Shown: positions 1 to 8,578 of the stretch, one piece after another
Layout: every line of letters starts with the position of its first letter
Position numbering within the stretch: position 1 is the first letter of the stretch
From: Prolixibacteraceae bacterium UBA1413
Lineage (GTDB): Bacteria; Bacteroidota; Bacteroidia; Bacteroidales; Prolixibacteraceae
Reading direction: 5' to 3'
DNA: 64,000 bases
Assembly (NCBI GenBank): GCA_002304925.1
Contig: DBPT01000017.1
Location: 123,885-187,884 of the forward strand
Position numbers and translations under genes: made by a program
The notes under the pieces: model-generated
What the model was told of the DNA's origin: nothing
Databases searched by the model: none
What the model saw: the letters and a program-made list of their open reading frames with translations, nothing else

Positions 1-1
1 T

Positions 2-286
2 TTCAACCCGGGCTCCTCACCCTCAGGGAACATGCCCTTGATAGGCTCCTTTGCCTGCCTGAAGCAAAAACTGCTTCCCGCAGAGGTGGTGAATGCCATG
101 ACCATCAACGGCGCCTATGCCATGGGCATCAGCGACCGCCTGGGAAGCATCGCCCGCGGAAAAATCGCCAACCTCTTCATCACCCGAAAAATGCCTGGTG
201 TCGACTATCTCTTCTACAGCTACGGCTCCAATCCGGTCGATGTGGTCATCCTGAACGGAGAAATTAACCCGGTGACAGAGGATTAG
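2..286 (+). CDS. hutI: Imidazolonepropionase, C-terminal part (5' end outside window)
   Basis: Imidazolonepropionase hydrolyses 4-imidazolone-5-propanoate to N-formimino-L-glutamate, the third step of histidine degradation. Only the last 94 codons are present. The frame is open from the first bases and reads FNPGSSPSGNMP, then a TINGAYAMG stretch and the ending ANLFITRKMP...VVILNGEI, which is the amidohydrolase C-terminus characteristic of HutI (returning beta-sandwich with the ANL motif). The next gene, ftcD, uses its product, which supports the assignment. The stop is TAG at 284-286. The metal ligands lie upstream of the window, so activity cannot be judged. Confidence 0.88.
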   Translation, partial: FNPGSSPSGNMPLIGSFACLKQKLLPAEVVNAMTINGAYAMGISDRLGSIARGKIANLFITRKMPGVDYLFYSYGSNPVDVVILNGEINPVTED

Positions 287-304
287 AATTCCGGTGAGAA
301 CATT

Positions 305-510
305 GACTACATCCGTTCTTTGTGCCAGGTTAGCATTAGGGCTATGTCTCAACTTATGGCTGACCCATGATGAAAACCGTCGAATTCATCCCGGATTTCC
401 GGGATTCATTTCCCCGTCCGCTCTGCGGCGGGGTAAGCGAACACAACACTAAAAGAGTCCTTGACGGAATCGGATTCCCCGCTGCTCTGCGACGGGGAGT
501 TCCAATGAAG
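305..510. repeat. Dispersed palindromic intergenic repeat, copy A
   Basis: This gap between hutI and ftcD holds no convincing gene. It contains a sequence also found near 29283-29402 and 43046-43235. Shared landmarks are gactacatccgttcttt, tttccgggattc, a C-rich/G-rich hairpin at 412-433 (ccccg-ccgc / gcggcgggg with one bulged T), the phrase acggaatcggattcc, and a second imperfect hairpin at 477-497. An open frame of 69 codons (367-576) crosses it but looks like a by-product of the repeat. Origin and function are unknown. A GGTT(A/G)AGG-type short repeat follows at about 541-600. Confidence 0.7.
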
Positions 511-540
511 TCACGGTCCGGAGCCGTTGCAAAGCAACGG

Positions 541-600
541 CAGGTTGAGGCTAAGGTTACTAGGATAATAAGCTGATGGTTAAGATTTAGGATTTAAGAT
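541..600 (+). repeat. Short GGTTAAG-type repeat upstream of ftcD
   Basis: The sequence carries degenerate copies of a 6-7 bp unit (gttgaggctaaggttac, then gatggttaagatttagg and atttaagat). The same unit is found in at least eight other places in the window, including inside murB and the HPr-kinase-like gene. Here it lies immediately upstream of the AT-rich leader of ftcD. Confidence 0.55.
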
Positions 601-654
601 TTTGACATTCTGTTTTCAAATATTCTAATTTTATAATTTTCTAATATTCTCATA

Positions 655-2352
655 ATGTTACAGTTGCTTGAGTGTGTGCCCAACTTTTCGGAGGGGCGTG
701 ATGAGGCGGTCATTGGCAGACTCGCCGAATTGATCCGGAGTTCAGAAGGAGTCAGGTTGTTGAATGTGGATCCCGGGAAGGCCACGAACCGGACTGTTTA
801 CACCTTTGTGGGTTCCCCGGAAGCTGTTGTGGAAGCAGCCTTTCAGGCCATCAAAGAGGCGGCGCTCCTCATCGACATGCGGCAGCACCACGGGGAGCAT
901 CCCCGGTTTGGCGCCACTGACGTCTGCCCCCTGGTTCCCGTATCGGGCATTTCCATGGAGGAGACCGTGGAATGGGCGTTGAAACTGTCGCGCAGGGTAG
1001 GGGAGGAACTGGGAATTCCCGTGTACTGTTATGAATTCGCCGCTTCCTCTGAAGAACGCCGGAGCCTGGCTCACTGCCGTTCCGGGGAATATGAAGGGCT
1101 CAGGGAAAAGCTGGCCTTGCCTGAATGGAAGCCTGATTTCGGTCCGGCGGTATGGAGCGACCGGGTAGCGCGGAGCGGGGCCACAGCCATCGGGGCCCGC
1201 AATTTTCTGGTGGCTTACAATGTCAACCTGAACACCACCTCGGTGCGGCGTGCCAATTCGGTGGCTTTTGACGTGCGGGAGGCGGGGCGCGTGCTGCGCG
1301 AAGGAGACCCGGTCACGGGGAAGGTGGTCACCGGTGCCGATGGGGAACCTGTCCGCATACCCGGAACCCTCAGGAAAGTACGGGCCATCGGCTGGTTCAT
1401 CCGGGAATACGGCATTGCCCAGATCTCCATGAACCTGACCGACATTACGATCACCCCGGTCCATGTGGCCTTTGATGAGGTATGCGAAAAGGCGCGCCTG
1501 CGGGGAATCCGGGTTACCGGCTCCGAGTTGGTCGGGTTGATCCCCCTTCACGCCATGCTGGAGGCAGGCCGTTATTTCCTGCGGAAGCAGCAGCGTTCGA
1601 CGGGGGTTCCCGACGGCGAGCTGATACGCATCGCTGTAAAGTCCCTGGGTCTTGATGAGCTGGCTCCCTTTGACCCGAAAAAGCGGATCATCGAATACAT
1701 GCTCGAAGAGGATGCCCCGGCAAAACTGGAAGATCTGACGGTGCGAGGATTTGCTGAGGAGACGGCTTCCGAGTCGCCTGCCCCGGGCGGGGGATCGGTA
1801 TCGGCTGCCGTGGGTGCCTTCGGAGCTTCCCTGGGAACCATGGTCGCTAACCTCTCATCTCACAAACGGGGCTGGGATGACCGCTGGGAGGAGTTTTCGG
1901 AGTGGGCCGAAAAGGGAAAACACTATTACAATACCCTGCTGGCATATGTCGAAGAAGATACCCTGGCCTTTAACCGCCTCATGGATGCCTTTGGCCTGCC
2001 CAAAAACAGCGAGACGGAAATAACTGCCCGGAATGAGGCCATTCAGGCAGCTACCCTGAACACCATGCTGGTGCCCCTGAAGGTGATGCAGGTAGCCCTG
2101 GAAAGTATGGAGGTGATGAAAACCATGGCCGGAATCGGAAATCCCAATTCGGTCTCCGATGCCGGGGTGGGAGCCCTCTGTGCCAGGACGGCCGTCAGAG
2201 GAGCCTGGCTTAACGTGAAAATCAACGCCTCCGGACTGGCCGACAAAGCCAGGGCGGCGGAAATCCTTGGCCAGGCGGAAGATTTAGCTGCTAAGGCAGA
2301 GACCTTGGAAGGGGAAATATTAAAGATCGCAGAAGGGAAGATCAAGGTGTAG
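655..2352 (+). CDS. ftcD: Formimidoyltransferase-cyclodeaminase (bifunctional)
   Basis: The 565-residue protein transfers the formimino group of formiminoglutamate to tetrahydrofolate and then releases ammonia to give methenyl-THF, linking histidine breakdown to the one-carbon pool. The N-terminal transferase domain (about residues 1-340) begins LECVPNFSEGRD and has the catalytic HHGEHPRFGA segment with His82. The cyclodeaminase domain (from about residue 360) begins at AEETASESPAPGGGSVSA, the family glycine-rich signature. Both domains are full length, so this is the fused, mammalian-like form rather than separate FtcD and FchA. ATG at 655 gives the exact family N-terminus; the upstream bases are AT-rich with no clear Shine-Dalgarno. 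It follows hutI on the same strand, consistent with a hut operon interrupted by repeats. Confidence 0.95.
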   Translation: MLQLLECVPNFSEGRDEAVIGRLAELIRSSEGVRLLNVDPGKATNRTVYTFVGSPEAVVEAAFQAIKEAALLIDMRQHHGEHPRFGATDVCPLVPVSGISMEETVEWALKLSRRVGEELGIPVYCYEFAASSEERRSLAHCRSGEYEGLREKLALPEWKPDFGPAVWSDRVARSGATAIGARNFLVAYNVNLNTTSVRRANSVAFDVREAGRVLREGDPVTGKVVTGADGEPVRIPGTLRKVRAIGWFIREYGIAQISMNLTDITITPVHVAFDEVCEKARLRGIRVTGSELVGLIPLHAMLEAGRYFLRKQQRSTGVPDGELIRIAVKSLGLDELAPFDPKKRIIEYMLEEDAPAKLEDLTVRGFAEETASESPAPGGGSVSAAVGAFGASLGTMVANLSSHKRGWDDRWEEFSEWAEKGKHYYNTLLAYVEEDTLAFNRLMDAFGLPKNSETEITARNEAIQAATLNTMLVPLKVMQVALESMEVMKTMAGIGNPNSVSDAGVGALCARTAVRGAWLNVKINASGLADKARAAEILGQAEDLAAKAETLEGEILKIAEGKIKV

Positions 2353-2354
2353 CT

Positions 2355-2697
2355 CTACCTTTGAAACATTTCCACTAATTTCTGATAAACGGTTTTTTCT
2401 GCTTGCGGATTAATTCTGCCAAGCTTTCTTACAAATAGTGATTTGGGTACTGTTACTAATTTGTGAAGTCGAAGTACAGAATCAGCAGTCAATCCAGTAC
2501 CATGCCAAACAGGAGAATTTTTCTTAATAACCACATCGCTTTCAATCGGTTTATCAAGGGATCTTACTTGAAATAAAGGCAATAATGACATGGTTGTATT
2601 CCCCTGTTTCAGAGGTAAGACAAAGTGCCGGCCTTAATTTGGCTATTGAGTTATCATCGAAGGGAAATGGCACCAGTACAACGGAATTCTTAATCAT
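2355..2697 (-). pseudogene. PemK/MazF-like toxin, broken by a 1-bp frameshift
   Basis: PemK/MazF toxins are mRNA endonucleases. From ATG at 2697-2695 the frame reads MIKNSVVLVPFPFDD, then KLRPALCLTS and AFISSKIP, the classic family N-terminus, but stops at TGA (2556-2554). In the +1 frame the family continues at once (DKPIESDVVI, GLTADSVLRLHKL, SLFVRKLG) to a stop at 2355. The total of 343 nt equals 114 codons plus one extra base, matching the usual 110-115 residue length. The extra base lies in the ccctt run near 2556-2560. The start overlaps the antitoxin stop by 8 nt (ATGATTAA), indicating translational coupling. A sequencing error is possible, but neighbouring long genes are intact. Confidence 0.8.
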
Positions 2698-2926
2698 TGA
2701 AAGGTTCTCCGTTTTTTAAGGTGTAAATATCTTCTGCAGGATCATTTAAAAAATCAAACGCAGGATTTTTTGAAACAGCGGCTAACCATAATTTTTCATC
2801 ATCTGATTCATTTTTATCATCATAAAGAATCAGTACCCTGACTTTGCTGTTTGATTTATTAATTTTATAACAAATTTTCAGGACACCGTCCTGATCGGTT
2901 TCTGAAAATATTTCAATTGCTTTCAT
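2690..2926 (-). CDS. Small antitoxin-like protein upstream of the broken PemK-like toxin
   Basis: This 78-residue protein is acidic, with a short N-terminal segment (MKAIEIFSETDQDGVLKICYK) that could be a beta hairpin and the C-terminal motif NPAFDFLNDPAEDIYTL followed by NGEPF. Small proteins ending in AFDFL...EDIY...GxPF are common immediately upstream of PemK/MazF or RelE toxins in Bacteroidota and cyanobacteria. The 8-nt overlap with the toxin start supports an antitoxin role. No DNA-binding fold is obvious by eye. If the toxin really is inactivated, this gene may be left without a target and free to decay, though its frame is intact. Confidence 0.65.
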   Translation of the reverse strand: MKAIEIFSETDQDGVLKICYKINKSNSKVRVLILYDDKNESDDEKLWLAAVSKNPAFDFLNDPAEDIYTLKNGEPFND

Positions 2927-2973
2927 TTCAATCAGTTTGTAAAAATTTACTCATTTTAAATTGAAAGGTTATT

Positions 2974-4164
2974 ATGGCAGATTCTATCATCAGCCGCAGG
3001 CTGTTTATCGGAAGGGCGGGAATGGCTGTTGCCGCCCTGGGGGTTGCGGGTCCCTTGGGGATGCAATCGTGTGCGTCAAGGGTTCCTTTGGGCAAAATTT
3101 CGGCGGGGGACGGAAAAAGAAATCCCCTTCCGCGGTGGCGGGGTTTCAACCTATTGGATTATTTCACTCCGGGACCCGGGGGAAACCGCGACAAAACCAC
3201 TGATGACGATTTGAAATGGATGCGTGACTGGGGCTTTGACTTTGTCAGGCTACCCATGGCTTATCCCTCCTACCTTGACTTTGACCGGAGCCGGAACATT
3301 CGTCCGGAGGAGGTTTACAAGATTGACGAACAGGTGGCTGATAAAATCGGGGATCTGGTCACCCGGGCCAACGGGTATGGTCTTCATGTAAGCCTTAACC
3401 TGCACCGTGCCCCCGGATACTGCATCAACGCCGGGTTCCACGAACCCTATAACCTCTGGAAGGACGAAGAGGCGCAGAAGGCCTTTTTCTGGCACTGGAA
3501 TTACTGGGCCACCCGCTTCAAGGGGTTGTCACGGGAGTTGATCAGCTTTGACCTGGTGAACGAGCCGGCCATGCGGGAGGATATGAACGATCAGCATTCG
3601 CGAAGCAGCACGGTGCCGGGGGATATCTACCGCAAGGTCGCTTTGGGGGCTTTCGAGGCCATCCGGAGTGCCAATCCCGGCCACCTGGTGATTGCCGACG
3701 GCAACAACGTGGGCAACTCGGTAATCCCCGAAATTTCCGACCTGGACATCGCCCAGAGTTGCAGGGGGTACTATCCCGGGGAGATATCTCACTACCAGGC
3801 ACCCTGGGCCAACAAAAACCCTGAATTGTGCCCGGTGCCGGTATGGCCCGGCAAAATCGGAAACAGGGAATTCAGCCGTGCCGATCTTGAAAAATATTAC
3901 AAGCCCTGGATTGAGCTGGCCAACAGCAGGGTGGGGGTTCACTGCGGCGAATGCGGCTGCTGGCGGAATACCCCCCATGAGGTCTTTCTGGCCTGGTTCG
4001 GCGATGTCCTCGACATTCTTACCCATGCCGGCATCGGCTATGCCCTCTGGAATTTCCGGGGAGAATTCGGAATCCTGGATTCCGGTAGGAAAGACGTAGC
4101 GTATGAAGATTGGCACGGCCATCGGCTCGACCGCAAACTTCTTGTCCTGTTACAGAAAAATTGA
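2974..4164 (+). CDS. Glycoside hydrolase family 5 protein (cellulase-like), exported
   Basis: The 396-residue protein has a GH5 TIM-barrel. Expected signatures are present: LMRDWGFDFVRLP-type strand near residue 82, the acid/base in LVNEP (Glu197) and the nucleophile in GVHCGE (Glu326), followed by a YALWNF segment near the C-terminus. The N-terminus has a twin-arginine-like sequence, SRRLFIGRAG, a hydrophobic stretch and a Cys at residue 33, so it is probably exported and may be a lipoprotein. The substrate cannot be read from sequence; GH5 includes endoglucanases, mannanases and others. It is transcribed away from the toxin-antitoxin genes and convergent with the patatin-like gene. No susC/susD-type partners are adjacent. 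Confidence 0.85.
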   Translation: MADSIISRRLFIGRAGMAVAALGVAGPLGMQSCASRVPLGKISAGDGKRNPLPRWRGFNLLDYFTPGPGGNRDKTTDDDLKWMRDWGFDFVRLPMAYPSYLDFDRSRNIRPEEVYKIDEQVADKIGDLVTRANGYGLHVSLNLHRAPGYCINAGFHEPYNLWKDEEAQKAFFWHWNYWATRFKGLSRELISFDLVNEPAMREDMNDQHSRSSTVPGDIYRKVALGAFEAIRSANPGHLVIADGNNVGNSVIPEISDLDIAQSCRGYYPGEISHYQAPWANKNPELCPVPVWPGKIGNREFSRADLEKYYKPWIELANSRVGVHCGECGCWRNTPHEVFLAWFGDVLDILTHAGIGYALWNFRGEFGILDSGRKDVAYEDWHGHRLDRKLLVLLQKN

Positions 4165-4183
4165 CAAGTGATGGCCCCGCTGA

Positions 4184-5011
4184 TTATTCTCCGGGGAATC
4201 CCGGCGGCTCATTCCTCCGGGCGCATAAGGCGGTCATTTCCGTGAAATGATGTTCCTCCATTTTCCTGATCGTTTGGTAGCCGATCTCGTACATTTCATC
4301 GGCATGGGAGACGCTGAGGATCTCAAAGGAAGTGAGTTCCGGGGGTTCGATGTAAAGGTCAGCGTGGTCGCGGGCGTTGTGTACGCGGGCATGGATACTC
4401 ATCAGAAAGGTGCGGACGATCACCTGGATGAGTCCGTTTACCCGGGCTGGTTTCTGCAGCGGACTGATGTTGGATACGATGATCTTCCGGCATTTGCCTA
4501 CCAGGGGTTCCACGGGAATGTTGTTGAGGAGTCCCCCGTCGGCATAGAGGCAGCCGTTTAGTTCCACGGGAGAAAAGAGCACAGGGATTGATGAGGAGGC
4601 CAGGACGGTTTTCCCGAGGGGACCGCTGTTGCGGTATTCCATATCGCCGTTAGTGAGATCGGCAATTCCGACATACAAGGGAACGGGCAGTTCTTCAATC
4701 CTGTCGTAGGGGATTTCGGTACGGATCATCTTCAGAAGCCCGTCGAGCCGCATCAGTCCGTTGCGGGGGAGTTGAAGCTTGGTGAACCTGAAGAGTCCAC
4801 ATTTCTTCAGGATCCCGAAGGTCTCCTCCGGAGTTTTCCCCGCAGCCAGGAAGGTCCCTACGATGGCCCCAGCGCTGACCCCGGAAATGATGTCAGGGAC
4901 AATACCTTTCTCCCGGAGCGCAGCAGCAATCCCCAGGTGGGCGAAACCCCGCGCCCCGCCTCCGCTCAGTACCAGGCCAAGATTGTATTGTTTTTCCTCT
5001 TTTAATGGCAT
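4184..5011 (-). CDS. Patatin-like phospholipase (RssA/NTE family)
   Basis: The 275-residue protein is a Ser-Asp dyad acyl hydrolase. The oxyanion loop GLVLSGGGARGFAHLG starts at residue 11, the nucleophile Ser46 is in GVSAG, and the catalytic Asp158 in YADGGLLNNIP. This is the short cytoplasmic bacterial form, without signal peptide or membrane segment, resembling E. coli RssA. It probably cleaves acyl chains from phospholipids or lysophospholipids, but its physiological role in this group is not known. It is convergent with the GH5 gene and separated by only 19 bp, so the two may share a termination zone. Confidence 0.9.
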   Translation of the reverse strand: MPLKEEKQYNLGLVLSGGGARGFAHLGIAAALREKGIVPDIISGVSAGAIVGTFLAAGKTPEETFGILKKCGLFRFTKLQLPRNGLMRLDGLLKMIRTEIPYDRIEELPVPLYVGIADLTNGDMEYRNSGPLGKTVLASSSIPVLFSPVELNGCLYADGGLLNNIPVEPLVGKCRKIIVSNISPLQKPARVNGLIQVIVRTFLMSIHARVHNARDHADLYIEPPELTSFEILSVSHADEMYEIGYQTIRKMEEHHFTEMTALCARRNEPPGFPGE

Positions 5012-5484
5012 CGGAATATTTCAGAAGTTTAGAATTTCAAATTTCAGCCTTAACCAAAGTCGAACCACCCTTTCAGCAACCTGTCATTCCGGGCGGGATC
5101 ATCGTTCCGGCGGTAATGATCATATCATTTTGGCCGGCATTGCAGTGCTATATGATTTACCGGTGGGACCGGAGATATCCCGTCATCAGCAATCCCGTTT
5201 CCCTGGTCTCCGAAGGTTTTAAATGTCGCTCCGGACCGGTCATGAAACAGGAATTTGTCTGCAAAGTAACAAAGTTTCCCTGAGATACGACAGGTCAGGG
5301 CAGAAAAAGGTATTCCCGGGCGATTAATTTGGACTGTCAGATCCTCCGTACTCCGGCGTTTTCTGCCACTATATTAACCTCAACCCCAACCTTAACCTTA
5401 ACTGGTGCCATTTCGTCAGTTTTCGGGCCGTGGCACACGGTTTGCCTGTTCATTTGCCATGAAATCAAAGTCAAACAGATAAAA
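5012..5484. other. Gap between the patatin gene and htpG, with a CCTTAAC-type repeat
   Basis: The 470-bp gap between the divergent patatin and htpG genes has no gene I can support. Open frames that cross it lack any family resemblance. At 5374-5403 there is a run of the short repeat (aacctcaaccccaacc, then ttaaccttaact), which is the reverse complement of the GGTTAAGG repeat inside murB. The frame upstream of the htpG start stays open through this repeat and would add about 52 Thr/Leu-rich residues, which I regard as non-coding. The promoter of htpG must lie here but no clean TAnnTTTG element was seen. Confidence 0.6.
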
Positions 5485-7548
5485 ATGAATACTATGTCAA
5501 GCGGAAAAATCGGGGTGACCAGTGACAACCTGTTCCCCATCATCAAGAAATCCCTCTATTCCGACCACGACATCTTCCTGCGCGAAATCGTGTCGAATGC
5601 CGTGGATGCCATTCAAAAGCTGAAGGTACTCTCCTCAAAGGGGGAATACCCTGGCGACATGTCAGGCGCCAAGGTCAGGGTCGTGCTGAACAAGAAGAAA
5701 AAGACCCTCACCGTATCGGACGACGGGATCGGCATGACCGGTGAAGAGGTGGAAAAATACATCAACCAGATCGCCTTTTCCGGAGCCAATGAATTCCTGG
5801 AAAAATACAAAGATGACGTGAATGCCATCATCGGCCATTTCGGACTGGGATTTTATTCTTCGTTCATGGTTTCTTCGAAGGTGGAGATCATCACCCGATC
5901 GTGGCAGGAAGGTGCGAAAGCCGTAAAGTGGAGTTGCGAGGGCAATCCCGAGTACATCCTGGAGGAGACAGAACGCGAAACCGTCGGTACCGACGTGATC
6001 ATGCATATCAACAAGGAGTCGGCAGAGTTTCTCGAAGAGCAAAAAATTTCCGAGATTCTCGGGAAATACTGCAAATTCCTGCCGGTGCCCATTCTCTTCG
6101 GAAAGAAGAAAGAGTGGAAAGAGGGCAAGGAGGTGGAGACGGAAGAAGACAACCAGATCAACGAGACCACTCCGGCCTGGACTCGCAAACCTGCCGACCT
6201 CACCGATGAGGACTACCTTGCCTTTTACCGGAAGCTCTATCCCATGGCCGACGAGCCGCTTTTCAACATTCACCTCAATGTCGACTACCCTTTCAACCTC
6301 ACTGGAATTCTCTATTTTCCGCGGATCAAGAACAACCTGGAGGTCCAGAAAAACAAGATCCAGCTATACAGCAACCAGGTTTTTGTGACCGATTCGGTCG
6401 AAGGCATCGTGCCTGACTTTCTGACGCTCCTGCACGGGGTACTCGATTCGCCCGACATTCCGCTGAATGTCTCCCGATCGTATCTGCAGAGCGATTCCAA
6501 CGTCAAAAAGATCAGCGCCCACATCACCAAGAAGGTGGCCGACCGGCTGCAGAAGATCTTCAAGGAGAAGCGCGATGAATTTGAAAAAAAGTGGGATAAC
6601 CTGAAAATTTTCATCGAATATGGAATGCTCACCGAAGAGAAATTCAACGATCGGGCGGAATCGTTTTTCCTGCTGAAGAATACCGAAGGGAAGTACTTCA
6701 CCCTTGATGAGTATGAAAAGCTGATCAAGGAGACGCAGACCGATAAGGATAAGAACCTGATCTATCTCTACACCAACCATGCCGAAGAGCAGTACACCTT
6801 TGTGGAAGCTGCACGGTCGAAGGGGTACGATGTGCTGGTGATGGACGATATTTTATCCACGCCGCTCATCAACAAGCTGGAGCAGAAATACAACAACAAA
6901 CGGTTCACGCGGGTGGACGCCGATGTGATAGAGCACCTGATCAGGAAGGACGACGGAGAGAAGAAGGAACTCTCCTGGGAGGAGAAGCAGGAGTTGTCGC
7001 CGGTATTTCAGGCGGTGGCGCCCGAAAACGGGGGGGTGAGCTTTATCGTCGATTTCAAGGATCTGGGCGAGGAAGGGGCCCCGATGGTGGTTACCCGCAA
7101 CGAGTGGATGCGCCGCATGAAAGACATGAGCCAGTTCCAGCAGGGGATGAGTTTCTATGGCGATATGCCTGAGAGCCTGAATCTGGTGGTCAACATCTCC
7201 CATCCGCTGGTCCGTAAAGTGCTGGATGAGAAAGACCAGGCACTTGGGGAAACGCTGAATTCACTGCAGGAGGAGTTGAAGAACCTGAAGAAGGAAGAAG
7301 GAACCCTGGAAAAGATCACCAAGGGAAAGAAGGAGGAGGAGATGCCCGTCGCCGACAAGGAGAGGCTGGAAGAAGTTCGCAAATCCCTTTCCGCCAAAGA
7401 GGAGGAGAAGCGCAACAAGCTGAAGGAATTCGGGAGGGAGAGCAAGCTGGCCAAACAACTGGTCGACCTGGCGCTGCTGGCGAACGGTTTGCTGAAGGGA
7501 GCCGATCTCGACAAGTTTGTCAAGCGGAGTGTCGAACTGATCAGATAG
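5485..7548 (+). CDS. htpG: Molecular chaperone HtpG (Hsp90)
   Basis: This is the bacterial Hsp90, an ATP-driven dimeric chaperone of the cytoplasm. The 687-residue product has the GHKL ATPase motifs SNAVDAIQKL, DDGIGM and GHFGLGFYS, the middle domain with SRSYLQSD, and a C-terminal dimerisation region rich in Lys and Glu. The start at 5485 (MNTMSSGKIGVTSDN) gives the family N-terminus; ATG at 5494 is an equally possible start. The longer open frame from 5329 runs through a short repeat and has no family support. The gene is closed by a strong hairpin shared with the convergent sigma-factor gene. Confidence 0.95.
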   Translation: MNTMSSGKIGVTSDNLFPIIKKSLYSDHDIFLREIVSNAVDAIQKLKVLSSKGEYPGDMSGAKVRVVLNKKKKTLTVSDDGIGMTGEEVEKYINQIAFSGANEFLEKYKDDVNAIIGHFGLGFYSSFMVSSKVEIITRSWQEGAKAVKWSCEGNPEYILEETERETVGTDVIMHINKESAEFLEEQKISEILGKYCKFLPVPILFGKKKEWKEGKEVETEEDNQINETTPAWTRKPADLTDEDYLAFYRKLYPMADEPLFNIHLNVDYPFNLTGILYFPRIKNNLEVQKNKIQLYSNQVFVTDSVEGIVPDFLTLLHGVLDSPDIPLNVSRSYLQSDSNVKKISAHITKKVADRLQKIFKEKRDEFEKKWDNLKIFIEYGMLTEEKFNDRAESFFLLKNTEGKYFTLDEYEKLIKETQTDKDKNLIYLYTNHAEEQYTFVEAARSKGYDVLVMDDILSTPLINKLEQKYNNKRFTRVDADVIEHLIRKDDGEKKELSWEEKQELSPVFQAVAPENGGVSFIVDFKDLGEEGAPMVVTRNEWMRRMKDMSQFQQGMSFYGDMPESLNLVVNISHPLVRKVLDEKDQALGETLNSLQEELKNLKKEEGTLEKITKGKKEEEMPVADKERLEEVRKSLSAKEEEKRNKLKEFGRESKLAKQLVDLALLANGLLKGADLDKFVKRSVELIR

Positions 7549-7560
7549 GACGGTTGGTTA

Positions 7561-7597
7561 AAAACAGAGAGGCTGCCATCGGCAGCCTCTCTGTTTT
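7561..7597. terminator. Bidirectional intrinsic terminator between htpG and rpoD
   Basis: A perfect inverted repeat, with arms 7561-7577 and 7581-7597 around the loop atc, is flanked by an A-run on one side and a T-run on the other (ctgttttttt). It lies 12 bp after the htpG stop and 5 bp after the sigma-factor stop on the other strand, so it can terminate both convergent transcripts. Confidence 0.93.
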
Positions 7598-7601
7598 TTT
7601 A

Positions 7602-8462
7602 TTATCCGAGATATGTTTTAAGCAATTTGCTCCGTGAGGTATGGCGAAGGCGTCTGATGGCCTTTTCCTTGATCTGACGGACTCTTTCGCGGGTCAGTCC
7701 GAACCGTTCGCCGATTTCTTCAAGGGTCATCTCCTGGCAGCCGATACCGAAGAAATAGGTTACGATGTCGCTCTCCCTTTCGGTAAGGGTGGTGAGCGCC
7801 CTGGAAATCTCCTTGGCGAGCGATTCCTGGATCAGGGTGCGGTCGGCATTGGGGGAGTCGTTGTTGATGAGCACATCGAGCAGACTGTTGTCTTCCCCGT
7901 CGACGAAAGGAGCGTCGACCGACACGTGGCGTCCCGAAACCCGGAGGGTATCGGAGACTTTTTCGGCCGGCAGGTCAAGGGTCTCGGCAAGCTCTTCCGC
8001 CGAAGGCTTCCGTTCATGCTCCTGTTCAAACTTTGAAAAGGCTTTGTTGATCTTGTTCAGGGATCCCACCTGGTTAAGAGGGAGCCTCACGATACGCGAC
8101 TGCTCGGCCAAAGCCTGCAGGATCGACTGGCGAATCCACCACACCGCATAGGAGATGAACTTGAATCCGCGAGTTTCGTCAAATTTTTCGGCAGCTTTGA
8201 TCAATCCCAGATTGCCTTCATTGATCAGGTCAGGAAGACTCAGTCCCTGGTTCTGATATTGTTTGGCAACCGATACCACAAACCGGAGGTTGGCGCGGGT
8301 AAGCTTCTCCAAAGCCTCCTGGTCTCCTTTTTTGATCCGTTGTGCCAGTTCGACTTCCTCTTCAACAGTAATCAATTCCTCCTTGCCGATCTCCTGAAGG
8401 TACTTGTCCAACGAGGCACTTTCACGGTTAGTAATTGATTTTGTGATCTTTAGCTGTCTCAT
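7602..8462 (-). CDS. rpoD: RNA polymerase primary sigma factor (sigma-A/RpoD, short Bacteroidota form)
   Basis: The 286-residue protein is the compact primary sigma factor typical of Bacteroidota, lacking the long region 1.1 of E. coli sigma-70. Region 1.2 (SLDKYLQEIGKEELIT) is followed by region 2 with LIKAAEKFDETRGFKFISYAVWWIRQSI, region 3 and region 4 with TLEEIGERFGLTRERVRQIKEKAIRRLR (helix-turn-helix for the -35/-33 element). In this phylum the sigma factor reads TAnnTTTG and TTG elements, and TAnnTTTG sites occur before several genes in this window, including this one (8484-8491). Transcribed leftwards, convergent with htpG. Confidence 0.95.
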   Translation of the reverse strand: MRQLKITKSITNRESASLDKYLQEIGKEELITVEEEVELAQRIKKGDQEALEKLTRANLRFVVSVAKQYQNQGLSLPDLINEGNLGLIKAAEKFDETRGFKFISYAVWWIRQSILQALAEQSRIVRLPLNQVGSLNKINKAFSKFEQEHERKPSAEELAETLDLPAEKVSDTLRVSGRHVSVDAPFVDGEDNSLLDVLINNDSPNADRTLIQESLAKEISRALTTLTERESDIVTYFFGIGCQEMTLEEIGERFGLTRERVRQIKEKAIRRLRHTSRSKLLKTYLG

Positions 8463-8483
8463 AATCTATTTAAAAAAAACGTG

Positions 8484-8491
8484 CAAATTTA
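8484..8491 (-). promoter_or_regulatory. Bacteroidota -7 promoter element for rpoD
   Basis: The minus strand reads TAAATTTG, an exact match to TAnnTTTG, 22 bp before the start codon. The expected transcription start is about 7 bp downstream, giving a leader of roughly 15 nt. The -33 element is not clear. Confidence 0.6.
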
Positions 8492-8578
8492 GTACATTTT
8501 TGGGAAACATTTAAAATAAATGTTCCTTAATGTGTATTTTTTAAGAATTTTTTGTGGGAGATTCAGTAATCCTGAATT

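Noticed and set aside
367..576. Plus-strand frame of 69 codons in the hutI-ftcD gap
   Set aside because: It lies in the palindromic repeat; related copies at 29283 and 43046 do not conserve the frame.
5329..5484. Upstream in-frame extension of htpG
   Set aside because: It runs through a CCTTAAC repeat and is Thr/Leu-rich; homologues start at the Met near 5485-5494.
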